DNA of 17,825 nt from Candidatus Marinamargulisbacteria bacterium SCGC AG-343-D04 (GTDB lineage Bacteria; Margulisbacteria; Marinamargulisbacteria; GCA-2716485; GCA-002719695): positions 1 to 17,825 of the forward strand of contig QFBQ01000034.1 in the NCBI GenBank assembly GCA_003265885.1, given 5' to 3'. This document shows, piece after piece, positions 7,206 to 13,367 of the stretch. The translations under genes and the position numbers were made by a program. Below the pieces are notes generated by a model. The model searched no databases, was not told where the DNA came from, and saw only the letters and a program-made list of their open reading frames with translations. The stretch's first letter is position 1. Each line of letters begins with the position of its first letter.

Positions 7206-7910
7206 TTAGATAACTTTCTTTTCTTGAACTTTATAAGCGACGATAAGATCGCCTTCTTTGATATTGTTAGTTGGTAATACAACTCCGCATTCAAAACCCT
7301 GAGCCACTTCTTTAACATCTTCTTTAAAGCGTTTTAAGGAGGTCAGTTCTCCGTTATATTCCTCGTTCCCATTTCTAAGAACTCTAATAGAGCAGTTACG
7401 ATCAATTTTTCCTGTTGAGACATGACACCCAGCGATAACCCCTACTTTAGAGAACTTAAAGAGTTGTCTAATTTCAAGTTGTCCAAATTCAATTTCTTCA
7501 AATTCAGGTTTATAAAGACCTTTGATAACACGTTCTATATTATCCAAAATTTCATAAATAATAGAATATGATTTCACAATAACTTTTTCTGCTTCAGCAC
7601 ATTTCTTAGCTTCAGTATTGGCTTCAGAATTAAAACCAAAAACGATTCCCTTGGATGCTTTTGCTAGCATGACATCATTTTCAGTGATATTTCCTGTAGA
7701 AGAATGAATGATTTTGATAGGGATATCTTGAGATTCAATTTTTTCGATGGAAGACTTAATGGCTTCTAAGGATCCATTCACATCTGCTTTAATAATAAGA
7801 TTAAGTTCGCGAAGACTGCCTTCTTCGGCCTGGGAGGATAAGGCTTCTAGTGAAACAGCCATTTTTTTGTGAGGGTTTTTTCGCAGCTTCTTGAGCCTTA
7901 AACTCTTCAA
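7206..7910 (-). CDS. infB: IF-2 C-terminal fragment
   Basis: This frame carries the remainder of IF-2 from MAVSLEALSSQAEEGSLREL onward: the LNLIIKADVNGSLEAI segment, STGNITENDV, the GFNSEA strand, and the C-terminal fMet-tRNA-binding barrel with GQLEIRQLFKFSKVGVIAG and NIKEGDLIVAY. True homology starts at about 7868. The first 13 or so residues of the open frame are out-of-frame translation of the preceding fragment. An ATG at about 7861-7863 directly follows the A7 run, but without a ribosome binding site, and separate translation of this half would not give a working IF-2. The stop at 7206-7208 is four bases from the rbfA start. Confidence 0.8.
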   Translation of the reverse strand: MKSLRLKKLRKNPHKKMAVSLEALSSQAEEGSLRELNLIIKADVNGSLEAIKSSIEKIESQDIPIKIIHSSTGNITENDVMLAKASKGIVFGFNSEANTEAKKCAEAEKVIVKSYSIIYEILDNIERVIKGLYKPEFEEIEFGQLEIRQLFKFSKVGVIAGCHVSTGKIDRNCSIRVLRNGNEEYNGELTSLKRFKEDVKEVAQGFECGVVLPTNNIKEGDLIVAYKVQEKKVI

Positions 7911-9099
7911 CGAGTACCTTACATTCTTTTTCTGTTAATTTGGATTCGAGGATCGATCCTGGTTCTGGCACTTCAGAAAACCCCAGAATTTCACCCGGGT
8001 CTCCAGGTTTTAGAGATTTTATTTTCTTCCCTAAATCATTAATGATGGCACGGACTTTTCCGTAACTGCCATTGATCACAAAAAAGTCTCCGATAGATAA
8101 TGTCCCTGCTTTCACAATAATGGTAGCTATAGGCCCTTTTTGAGCCGATAGATTAGATTCAATCACCACTGCTTTAGCAATACCAGATACAGGGGCTTTT
8201 AATTCTTGCATATCAGATACAAGGTGGATCATTTCTAATAAGCTGTCGATCCCGTCCCCTGTTTTTGCAGAAACGGGAACCATTACTGTTTCTCCTCCCC
8301 AGTCTTCTGCCAATAAGTTATATTGACTTAATTGTTGCTTCACTTTCTCAGTATCTGCTTCAGGTTTATCCATTTTGTTGATGGCAACTATTATGGGGAC
8401 ATCTGCAACTTGAGCGTGATTAATGGCTTCAATCGTTTGAGGTTTAATCCCTTCATCTGCGGCAACGACTAGAATAGCAATATCTGTAACTTGAGCGCCT
8501 CTGGCTCGTAAACTAGTAAAGGCTTCGTGTCCAGGAGTGTCCAGAAATGTCATGACACTCTCATTAGAGGTCACTTGGTAGGCTCCTATATGCTGAGTAA
8601 TACCACCGGCTTCACCTTCAACAACACGAGATTGACGAATCTTATCTAGCAGAAGTGTTTTACCATGATCAACGTGACCCATAATGGCGATGACAGGAGG
8701 ACGAGACTCTACAGAGTCTTTATCTTCAGATAAGGCCGTTTCTTCTAGTTCCATAACCTTTGTTTTTAAGCCCAGTTCATTTTCAGATGTCATATCTTCT
8801 ATTTCGACGGTAACATTGAGTTCTTTTCCTATTTCAATGAGTGTTTCTTGATCAATTTCAGAATTAACGTTTACAAGAAGCCCTTTCGATAGAAAAATTT
8901 TCATAATTCCCGACAGTGGGATGTCAAATAATGGGGGAATAGCACTCACTTTGATAGAGTCTTCTTTGAGAGACACCGTTTTTTCTGGAAGAGGAGCCGT
9001 CGTTTTTTCGCTTTGGTTTAATTTGTTTTGGTACAAATGTTTCACACGTGTCGTGGTGCCGGGATCTAGTTTAACCCCAACATTTTTTGACACGAACAC
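7801..9099 (-). CDS. infB: IF-2 central fragment with GTPase domain
   Basis: The largest intact frame of infB. It opens with GTG at 9097-9099, which is not a natural start but where the frame begins after the break at 9083-9088. All GTPase motifs are present: GHVDHGKT (residues 141-148), DTPGH (187-191), NKMD (241-244) and SAK (277-279). The EAGGITQHIGAYQV switch I region typical of IF-2 lies just after the first motif. IF-2 delivers initiator tRNA to the 30S subunit and promotes subunit joining. Real IF-2 sequence stops near EFKAQEAAKK; the last 20 or so residues (ending SSRT) are out-of-frame translation beyond the second break. The 3' portion overlaps the downstream fragment (7206-7910) by about 110 bases. 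Confidence 0.8.
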   Translation of the reverse strand: MFVSKNVGVKLDPGTTTRVKHLYQNKLNQSEKTTAPLPEKTVSLKEDSIKVSAIPPLFDIPLSGIMKIFLSKGLLVNVNSEIDQETLIEIGKELNVTVEIEDMTSENELGLKTKVMELEETALSEDKDSVESRPPVIAIMGHVDHGKTLLLDKIRQSRVVEGEAGGITQHIGAYQVTSNESVMTFLDTPGHEAFTSLRARGAQVTDIAILVVAADEGIKPQTIEAINHAQVADVPIIVAINKMDKPEADTEKVKQQLSQYNLLAEDWGGETVMVPVSAKTGDGIDSLLEMIHLVSDMQELKAPVSGIAKAVVIESNLSAQKGPIATIIVKAGTLSIGDFFVINGSYGKVRAIINDLGKKIKSLKPGDPGEILGFSEVPEPGSILESKLTEKECKVLVEEFKAQEAAKKPSQKNGCFTRSLILPGRRRQSSRT

Positions 9100-9168
9100 C
9101 TTGTTGCTTAAGAAATTCTAAAAATTCCCTGGGGCTTACGTTAAATTCTTTGGCAATATCTTGTACTT

Positions 9169-10566
9169 TCAAATAAACACCTTTTCTTTTATTTCTTTCA
9201 CTTGTTCGGGGCTAAGTTTGACACGATTACTTTTTATTGTGATACCTTTTTTTGAGGCTCTATCGATAAGTTCTTGTGTTTTCACATTTAAAAGTTTGGC
9301 TAAATCTGATACTTTCATGTCGGAATCATCGTTGTTGTTAGAAATACTTTTTACTTTTTGTTTTAATTTTTCTTGAGTATCAGACATGTCTTTTTCTATT
9401 TTTGCATCTCTAGAAATAGCTTTAGCAAGAAAACTAGATTCTAATGACAGAGAGCTGTCATCTGTTTGAGAGTCGTCAGAGTCTGTAAATTGTTTAATTT
9501 TATCTACAATAGACCCTTTAGATTGACTGAGCTCATCTTCGCTGATGACATTCAAGTTCCATCCTGTTAAATGTGACGACAGTCTAACATTGATCCCTCT
9601 TTTTCCAATAGCCAGTGATAGTTGATCATTTGGAACAACAACAGTAGCTGTTTTCTGATCAATGTCTGTAATAAAAACACTGGTTACTTTAGCGGGTTTT
9701 AAGGCATTTGCAATAAATGTTTTGATATCTTCATCCCATTCTAAAACATCAATTTTTTCGTTCCCTAATTCTTTAATGATAGCCTGAATTCGTCCTCCCA
9801 TTTGTCCAACACAGGTTCCTACTGCTCCAATAGAAGGATTGTTTGTTCTAACCCCAACCTTAGCTCGAATACCGGGCTCTCTAGAGACGGACATGACATC
9901 TATAATCCCATCGTTAATTTCAGGGATTTCTATTTCAAATAATTTTTTCAATAAACCTGTATGTGTTCTAGAGATGGATACCATATTAGGACGATTTGCT
10001 CGATCCACATTGACAACATAGACACGAATAGATTCATTTACTTCAAAACGTTCTCCTAGAATTTGATCCGAAAAACGAAGAATGGCCTCTGTACGACCTA
10101 AATTAATTAAATAATTTCTATTTTCAACACGTTGAACAGTTCCTGTAACAATGGTTCCGACTTTATCTTGAAATTCTTCGAAAACAGAATCTTTCTCAGC
10201 TTCTCTTAAGCGCTGAATAATCACTTGCTTGGCTACTTGTGCAGCAATTCTTCCAAAATCAGGGGGAATAAAGGGGACTTTAACTTCGCCATCTAATTCT
10301 ACAGTATTATCTATTTTTTTTGCTTCTTTTAATGTAATTTCAGTGCTTTCAGAGAACACATCTTCAACAATTTCTTTAACACGATAAAAGGAAACAGAGC
10401 CATCAACTCCATTTAATTCACATTCTAACTGACTTCCATCGCCTAGTTTTTTTCTACATGCTGATGAAAGAGCCTGTTCAACGGCCTTAAATAGTAATTC
10501 TTTAGCAACTCCACGTTCTGTTTCGATTTGGTTGGCTACTTGTTCTAAATTATCAATTATGATCAT
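9169..10566 (-). CDS. nusA: Transcription factor NusA, in frame with the first IF2_N domain of infB
   Basis: NusA binds RNA polymerase and controls pausing, termination and antitermination. The N-terminal polymerase-binding domain (about residues 1-120) contains PPDFGRIAAQVAKQVIIQRL. An S1 domain follows (GTIVTGTVQRVENRNYLINLG, residues about 138-200), then two KH domains, with VGQMGGRIQAI and LAIGKRGINVRLSSHLTGW. Normal NusA would end soon after the second KH domain; here an acidic, Ser-rich tail follows to about residue 393. The same frame then runs without a stop into MSDTQEK (9387) and an IF2_N domain (MKVSDLAKLLN, from 9318), ending at TGA 9169-9171. The nusA and infB genes are normally separate, so the nusA stop is either lost or masked by an indel. 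A GAGG seven bases before the ATG supports the start. First gene of the operon. Confidence 0.9.
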   Translation of the reverse strand: MIIIDNLEQVANQIETERGVAKELLFKAVEQALSSACRKKLGDGSQLECELNGVDGSVSFYRVKEIVEDVFSESTEITLKEAKKIDNTVELDGEVKVPFIPPDFGRIAAQVAKQVIIQRLREAEKDSVFEEFQDKVGTIVTGTVQRVENRNYLINLGRTEAILRFSDQILGERFEVNESIRVYVVNVDRANRPNMVSISRTHTGLLKKLFEIEIPEINDGIIDVMSVSREPGIRAKVGVRTNNPSIGAVGTCVGQMGGRIQAIIKELGNEKIDVLEWDEDIKTFIANALKPAKVTSVFITDIDQKTATVVVPNDQLSLAIGKRGINVRLSSHLTGWNLNVISEDELSQSKGSIVDKIKQFTDSDDSQTDDSSLSLESSFLAKAISRDAKIEKDMSDTQEKLKQKVKSISNNNDDSDMKVSDLAKLLNVKTQELIDRASKKGITIKSNRVKLSPEQVKEIKEKVFI

Positions 10567-10573
10567 AACTTAA

Positions 10574-10577
10574 CCTC
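10574..10577 (-). promoter_or_regulatory. Ribosome binding site of nusA
   Basis: GAGG on the minus strand, seven bases before the ATG at 10564-10566. A TATACT at 10601-10606 (minus strand) could be the -10 of the operon promoter, because the preceding gene ends in a terminator at 10614-10642, but no convincing -35 is seen. Confidence 0.6.
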
Positions 10578-10613
10578 ATTTATTTTAAAAGTTTATCAAA
10601 AGTATATTTACTA

Positions 10614-10642
10614 AAAATAAAAAAAGTGGGGAATACCCACTT
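10614..10642 (-). terminator. Rho-independent terminator of the FKBP gene
   Basis: On the minus strand AAGTGGG and CCCACTT form a 7-bp stem with a 5-base loop (10624-10642), followed by TTTTTATTTTTAG. It lies about 58 bases after the FKBP stop and before nusA, so it separates the two transcription units. Confidence 0.8.
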
Positions 10643-10699
10643 CAACACTTCCACTTCTTATTCTTGCAAAAATAACAAAAAAAATCAAGTCGTTGAGAT

Positions 10700-11152
10700 T
10701 TAGGATTGAGAGATATCTGCATCAAGGTCTATTAATTCAATAACAAGTAAGAAATCTTTGTCTGCTTGCTTGAAGTTAGCGTCGATGAGGATATGCTCCG
10801 GCGTGACTTCTTTTATAGTACAAAATAGGGGAAATGCTTGTTCGTGTAATTGGATAGAAATACCTTGCCCAGCCTTTTTGTTGATATGAGGGGGGACATC
10901 GTCTATCGGAATCTTTTTTTTGAGCTCATCAAGGGCGGGGCCAAAGGCATCTTTGCAGGGGATGGTAATTGTTTTAGTTTCGCCGACTTCCATAGATTTT
11001 ATAGCGGATTCAAAGCCCGGTATAAACTCTTTACTTCCAAGTGTGAACGTTAAAGGATCTTTTCCATGAGAGCTATCGTAGATAGTCCCATTGGTATAAG
11101 AGAGGGTGTAGTGTACGGTAACAATATCGCCATCTTCAGCAAAAAAGGTCAT
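10700..11152 (-). CDS. FKBP-type peptidyl-prolyl cis-trans isomerase, SlyD-like
   Basis: Catalyses proline isomerisation and assists folding. The 150-residue product has the SlyD arrangement: an FKBP half-domain (DGDIVTVHYTLSYTNGTIYDSS, given here only as a landmark region, then GKDPLTFTLGSKEFIPGFE and SMEVGETKTI), an inserted chaperone flap (about 70-125, including DAFGPALDEL and AGQGISIQLHE), and the return strand around DANFKQADKDFLLVIELIDL. The usual DANHPLAGK at that strand is replaced by DANFKQADK. There is no His-rich metal-binding tail. I chose the ATG at 11150-11152 because it matches the family start; the frame is open to 11242, adding 30 hydrophobic residues that could only matter if the protein were exported. 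It is monocistronic, with its own terminator. Confidence 0.88.
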   Translation of the reverse strand: MTFFAEDGDIVTVHYTLSYTNGTIYDSSHGKDPLTFTLGSKEFIPGFESAIKSMEVGETKTITIPCKDAFGPALDELKKKIPIDDVPPHINKKAGQGISIQLHEQAFPLFCTIKEVTPEHILIDANFKQADKDFLLVIELIDLDADISQS

Positions 11153-11252
11153 ACTGATACTAGTATAAAGAATATATAGAATTTGGAATAGATCTATTAA
11201 AATAGAGGTGATTTGATTAGTAAAGAAAATAAAAAATTTCAATAAATAATAG

Positions 11253-11281
11253 TTGATTTTTTTAGTATTTTTCCCTATGGT
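11253..11281 (+). promoter_or_regulatory. Candidate sigma-70-type promoter of the small unknown gene
   Basis: TTGATT (11253-11258) and TATGGT (11276-11281) are separated by exactly 17 bases, 51 bases upstream of the ATG at 11333. The region between 11153 and 11332 is a divergent intergenic gap of 180 bases, so a plus-strand promoter is expected here. Confidence 0.4.
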
Positions 11282-11332
11282 TTTACCTCGTTTCTGTATG
11301 AGATCTAGAATTTAGAAATTAAGGAGAGTTTA

Positions 11333-11875
11333 ATGAGTATGAGAACCCACTCGCCACCCCCAACGAGAACCTCTCCCCCACCAGGCAGAAAGTTATTAAG
11401 ACGTACTGAAAGTGTGGAAAAGTTAAGATGTGAAATTAGAAAAGATCTAGATAAAAAAGTGGTAGAAGAAGGATTGGAGAATTGTTTATCTGAAATAAAA
11501 CCTACGCTAGACGCTAAAATGAGAGGGAGGGTTAGAACTGCTTATGGAAAAGAGTTTTTGAATAATTTAAAGTGTCAAATTAGAGAACTAAAAGAATCTG
11601 AAGATGACATTGAGGAGTTTAAAGAGTTACAGTATGGTTATTTAAACGAGGAAGACCTTTTTGGTGATGACCTGAAAAATGAATTAGAGTTAGACCCTGA
11701 ATTGAATTTGGCTATAGTTAAAGATATTGCAAATGAACAATGCTCATGGCCACTTATTGGGGTAGATTTTGAGCCAATTACATATGTTAGTTTTGCTATA
11801 CTTGGAAAAGAAAAGAAATCATGTTTAATAGACTTGTTCTTTTTAAGAAGAGCTTACGAGATGATGGAGGAATAG
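11333..11875 (+). CDS. Unknown protein with a Ser/Pro/Arg-rich N-terminus
   Basis: I do not recognise this 180-residue protein. AAGGAGA (11321-11327) five bases before the ATG makes the start convincing. Residues 1-25 are rich in Ser, Pro, Thr and Arg (two SPPP motifs), then a charged helical region (about 28-110, strongly mixed Lys/Glu) and a more hydrophobic C-terminal part (about 120-175) containing CSWPLIGVDFEPITYVSF. There is no signal peptide or transmembrane segment. The N-terminus resembles in composition that of the Sel1 protein at 1793. It is a single-gene unit between the FKBP gene and a decayed Sel1 fragment on the other strand. Confidence 0.75.
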   Translation: MSMRTHSPPPTRTSPPPGRKLLRRTESVEKLRCEIRKDLDKKVVEEGLENCLSEIKPTLDAKMRGRVRTAYGKEFLNNLKCQIRELKESEDDIEEFKELQYGYLNEEDLFGDDLKNELELDPELNLAIVKDIANEQCSWPLIGVDFEPITYVSFAILGKEKKSCLIDLFFLRRAYEMMEE

Positions 11876-11986
11876 CGTCGCCCCGGAAAAAAATATTTTT
11901 GAGTTTTGGAAAAACAAAGCTCTATTCGAGTGCTGCTATCAGTTAATTTAAATAATTCAGCTGCTTTTGCAAGAGATTTAAGGCTT

Positions 11987-12223
11987 TTATTCTTCTTTGG
12001 CCTCAAGTATAGGATCTAAACCGTATGCCCCTTCTGGTACCTCAGGTATAGTATCCAAGTTGATTATACTACTGAATACACTCTTAGTGACTTTGGATAG
12101 GTGTACTTTTGCCTCATTTAGAGGTTCTTGGGCGTCTAAATGTCCTAGTTCAAAAGATTTTTGATAACATTCTATCGCTGCTTCAGTACTTTTAATGACC
12201 CCTTGTCCTTCCTCTGAGATTAA
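11987..12223 (-). pseudogene. 5'-truncated Sel1-repeat gene fragment
   Basis: The minus strand between a TGA at 12224-12226 and the TAA at 11987-11989 encodes about 78 residues with no start codon. It contains a good Sel1 unit, EEGQGVIKSTEAAIECYQKS, followed by FELGHLDAQEPLNEAKVHL, then a Pro/Glu-containing tail. Beyond the stop, the frame shifted by one base continues with SLAKAAELFKLTDSSTRIEL towards 11900, which also looks like Sel1-type helical coding sequence and suggests an additional frameshift. Upstream it is cut off by the mreB promoter region. No functional product is likely. Confidence 0.6.
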
Positions 12224-12269
12224 TCATCAAAAATGAACAAAAAAAATAAAAAAACAAAAGATTTACATG

Positions 12270-12297
12270 TTTAAAAATAGACACAAAGTGTTATAAT
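12270..12297 (+). promoter_or_regulatory. Promoter of mreB
   Basis: A perfect -10 TATAAT (12292-12297) with TTTAAA (12270-12275) 16 bases upstream and an A-rich tract (12234-12260) resembling an UP element. A second TATAAT at 12309-12314 is too close to the ribosome binding site to be the main -10. Confidence 0.55.
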
Positions 12298-12318
12298 GAA
12301 ACTCATACTATAATAAAT

Positions 12319-12323
12319 AAGGA
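12319..12323 (+). promoter_or_regulatory. Ribosome binding site of mreB
   Basis: AAGGA seven bases before the ATG at 12331. Confidence 0.65.
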
Positions 12324-12330
12324 TATAACT

Positions 12331-13362
12331 ATGGGATTCTTTAGAAATTTTTTGTCACGTTTTCAGTCTGATTTAGGTATTGATTTAGGAACAGCTAACA
12401 CACTTGTCTTTTCTCAGAACGAAGGTGTTGTCATACAAGAGCCGTCAGTAGTGGCATTAGATAGACAAAAAAATCTTGTACTTGCAGTAGGGGATGAAGC
12501 CAAGCGCATGATTGGACGAACCCCGGGTAACGTAGTGGCTGTAAGGCCATTACGAGATGGTGTGATTGCAGATTTTGATATTACAGAAACGATGTTGAAG
12601 TATTTCATCCAAAAGGCGTTGCCATCAAACAGGTGGATTAAGCCTAGGATTATAGTGGGAGTTCCATCTGGAATTACGGGCGTTGAAAAGCGTGCCGTTT
12701 TGGATGCGACATACCATGCTGGAGCAAAGGAAGCCTATTTGATTGAAGAGCCTATGGCGGCGGCTATTGGGGCCTCGTTGCCGGTATCTGATCCTGCGGG
12801 ATCTATGATTGTGGATATTGGTGGAGGAACGACAGAGGTTGCGGTTATTTCTTTAGGTGGGATTGTAGTGTCTAAGTCTATTCGAGTTGCGGGAGATGAG
12901 ATGGACGAAGCGATTATTTCGCATTGTAGAGATAATTATCGTTTGTTAATTGGAGAGAGAACGGCAGAAGATATTAAAATGAGTTTAGGATCTGCTTATG
13001 ATGATAAAGAAGAAACAACGCTAGAGGTTCGTGGAAGAGATTTAGTATCTGGATTACCAAAGACATTTAATTTAACTAATACAGAGATACGGGAAGCTCT
13101 AAGAGACCCTGTTCGTGTGATTTTAGATGGAATTCGTACAACCTTAGAAAAAACCCCTCCCGAATTATCTTCAGATATTATGGATAGAGGGATTACCTTA
13201 GCTGGCGGAGGGGCCTTGTTGAAAGGTCTAGACAGACATATTGAAGCTGAAACTCAAATTAGTGTATCTATTGCCGAAAATCCTTTGGAGTGTGTGGCAA
13301 TTGGAACGGGAAGAGCGTTAGAAGAGATTGAAGTTCTCAAAAAAGTATTAATTTCTGAATAA
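12331..13362 (+). CDS. mreB: Rod-shape-determining protein MreB (bacterial actin)
   Basis: Forms membrane-bound filaments that position the lateral cell-wall synthesis machinery. Residues 1-11 (MGFFRNFLSRF) form an amphipathic helix of the type that anchors MreB to the membrane in many diderm bacteria. Actin-fold motifs: phosphate 1 IDLGTANT (17-24), phosphate 2 IVDIGGGTTEV (160-170) and the adenosine motif GITLAGGGALLKGLD (287-301). Length (343) is typical. mreC and mreD, often next in the operon, are absent; instead a secretion/pilus ATPase starts five bases after the stop. Confidence 0.97.
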   Translation: MGFFRNFLSRFQSDLGIDLGTANTLVFSQNEGVVIQEPSVVALDRQKNLVLAVGDEAKRMIGRTPGNVVAVRPLRDGVIADFDITETMLKYFIQKALPSNRWIKPRIIVGVPSGITGVEKRAVLDATYHAGAKEAYLIEEPMAAAIGASLPVSDPAGSMIVDIGGGTTEVAVISLGGIVVSKSIRVAGDEMDEAIISHCRDNYRLLIGERTAEDIKMSLGSAYDDKEETTLEVRGRDLVSGLPKTFNLTNTEIREALRDPVRVILDGIRTTLEKTPPELSSDIMDRGITLAGGGALLKGLDRHIEAETQISVSIAENPLECVAIGTGRALEEIEVLKKVLISE

Positions 13363-13367
13363 ATTTC

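Larger units (their letters stand above)
7206..9387 (-). pseudogene. infB: infB locus as a whole: translation initiation factor IF-2 interrupted by three frameshifts
   Basis: Reading across the breaks gives one IF-2 of about 700-730 residues: a first IF2_N domain (begins about 9318, MKVSDLAKLLN), a second IF2_N domain (9160-9090, LKVQDIAKEFNVSPREF), a pre-GTPase region, the GTPase domain and the C-terminal beta-barrel domains. The breaks are near 9180-9190 (one base missing), at 9083-9088 (one base extra in an A6 run) and at 7862-7868 or 7876-7881 (one base extra in an A7 or A6 run). All recognisable functional motifs are intact, which argues against long-standing decay. infB is essential in bacteria studied. 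Assembly error, recent decay with another copy elsewhere, or rescue by slippage are the options. The start could be the Met at 9387 or 9318; neither has a clear ribosome binding site. Confidence 0.7.
11876..12330. other. Intergenic region before mreB
   Basis: A gap of 455 bases. Its middle is the decayed Sel1 fragment; its right end (12234-12330) is extremely A-rich and carries the mreB promoter. I see no RNA gene and no strong terminator for the gene ending at 11875. Confidence 0.55.

Noticed and set aside
9160..9180. Programmed -1 ribosomal frameshift at the nusA-infB junction
   Set aside because: A -1 shift near AAAAGG would join the two IF2_N domains, but there is no classical X-XXY-YYZ heptamer with a downstream stem or pseudoknot that I can see, and the other two infB breaks need the opposite shift.
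11153..11242. N-terminal hydrophobic extension of the FKBP (signal anchor)
   Set aside because: The frame is open and hydrophobic, but there is no Shine-Dalgarno for the upstream ATG, and the SlyD family start matches the Met at 11152. The hydrophobicity follows from the AT-rich, T-heavy minus strand.
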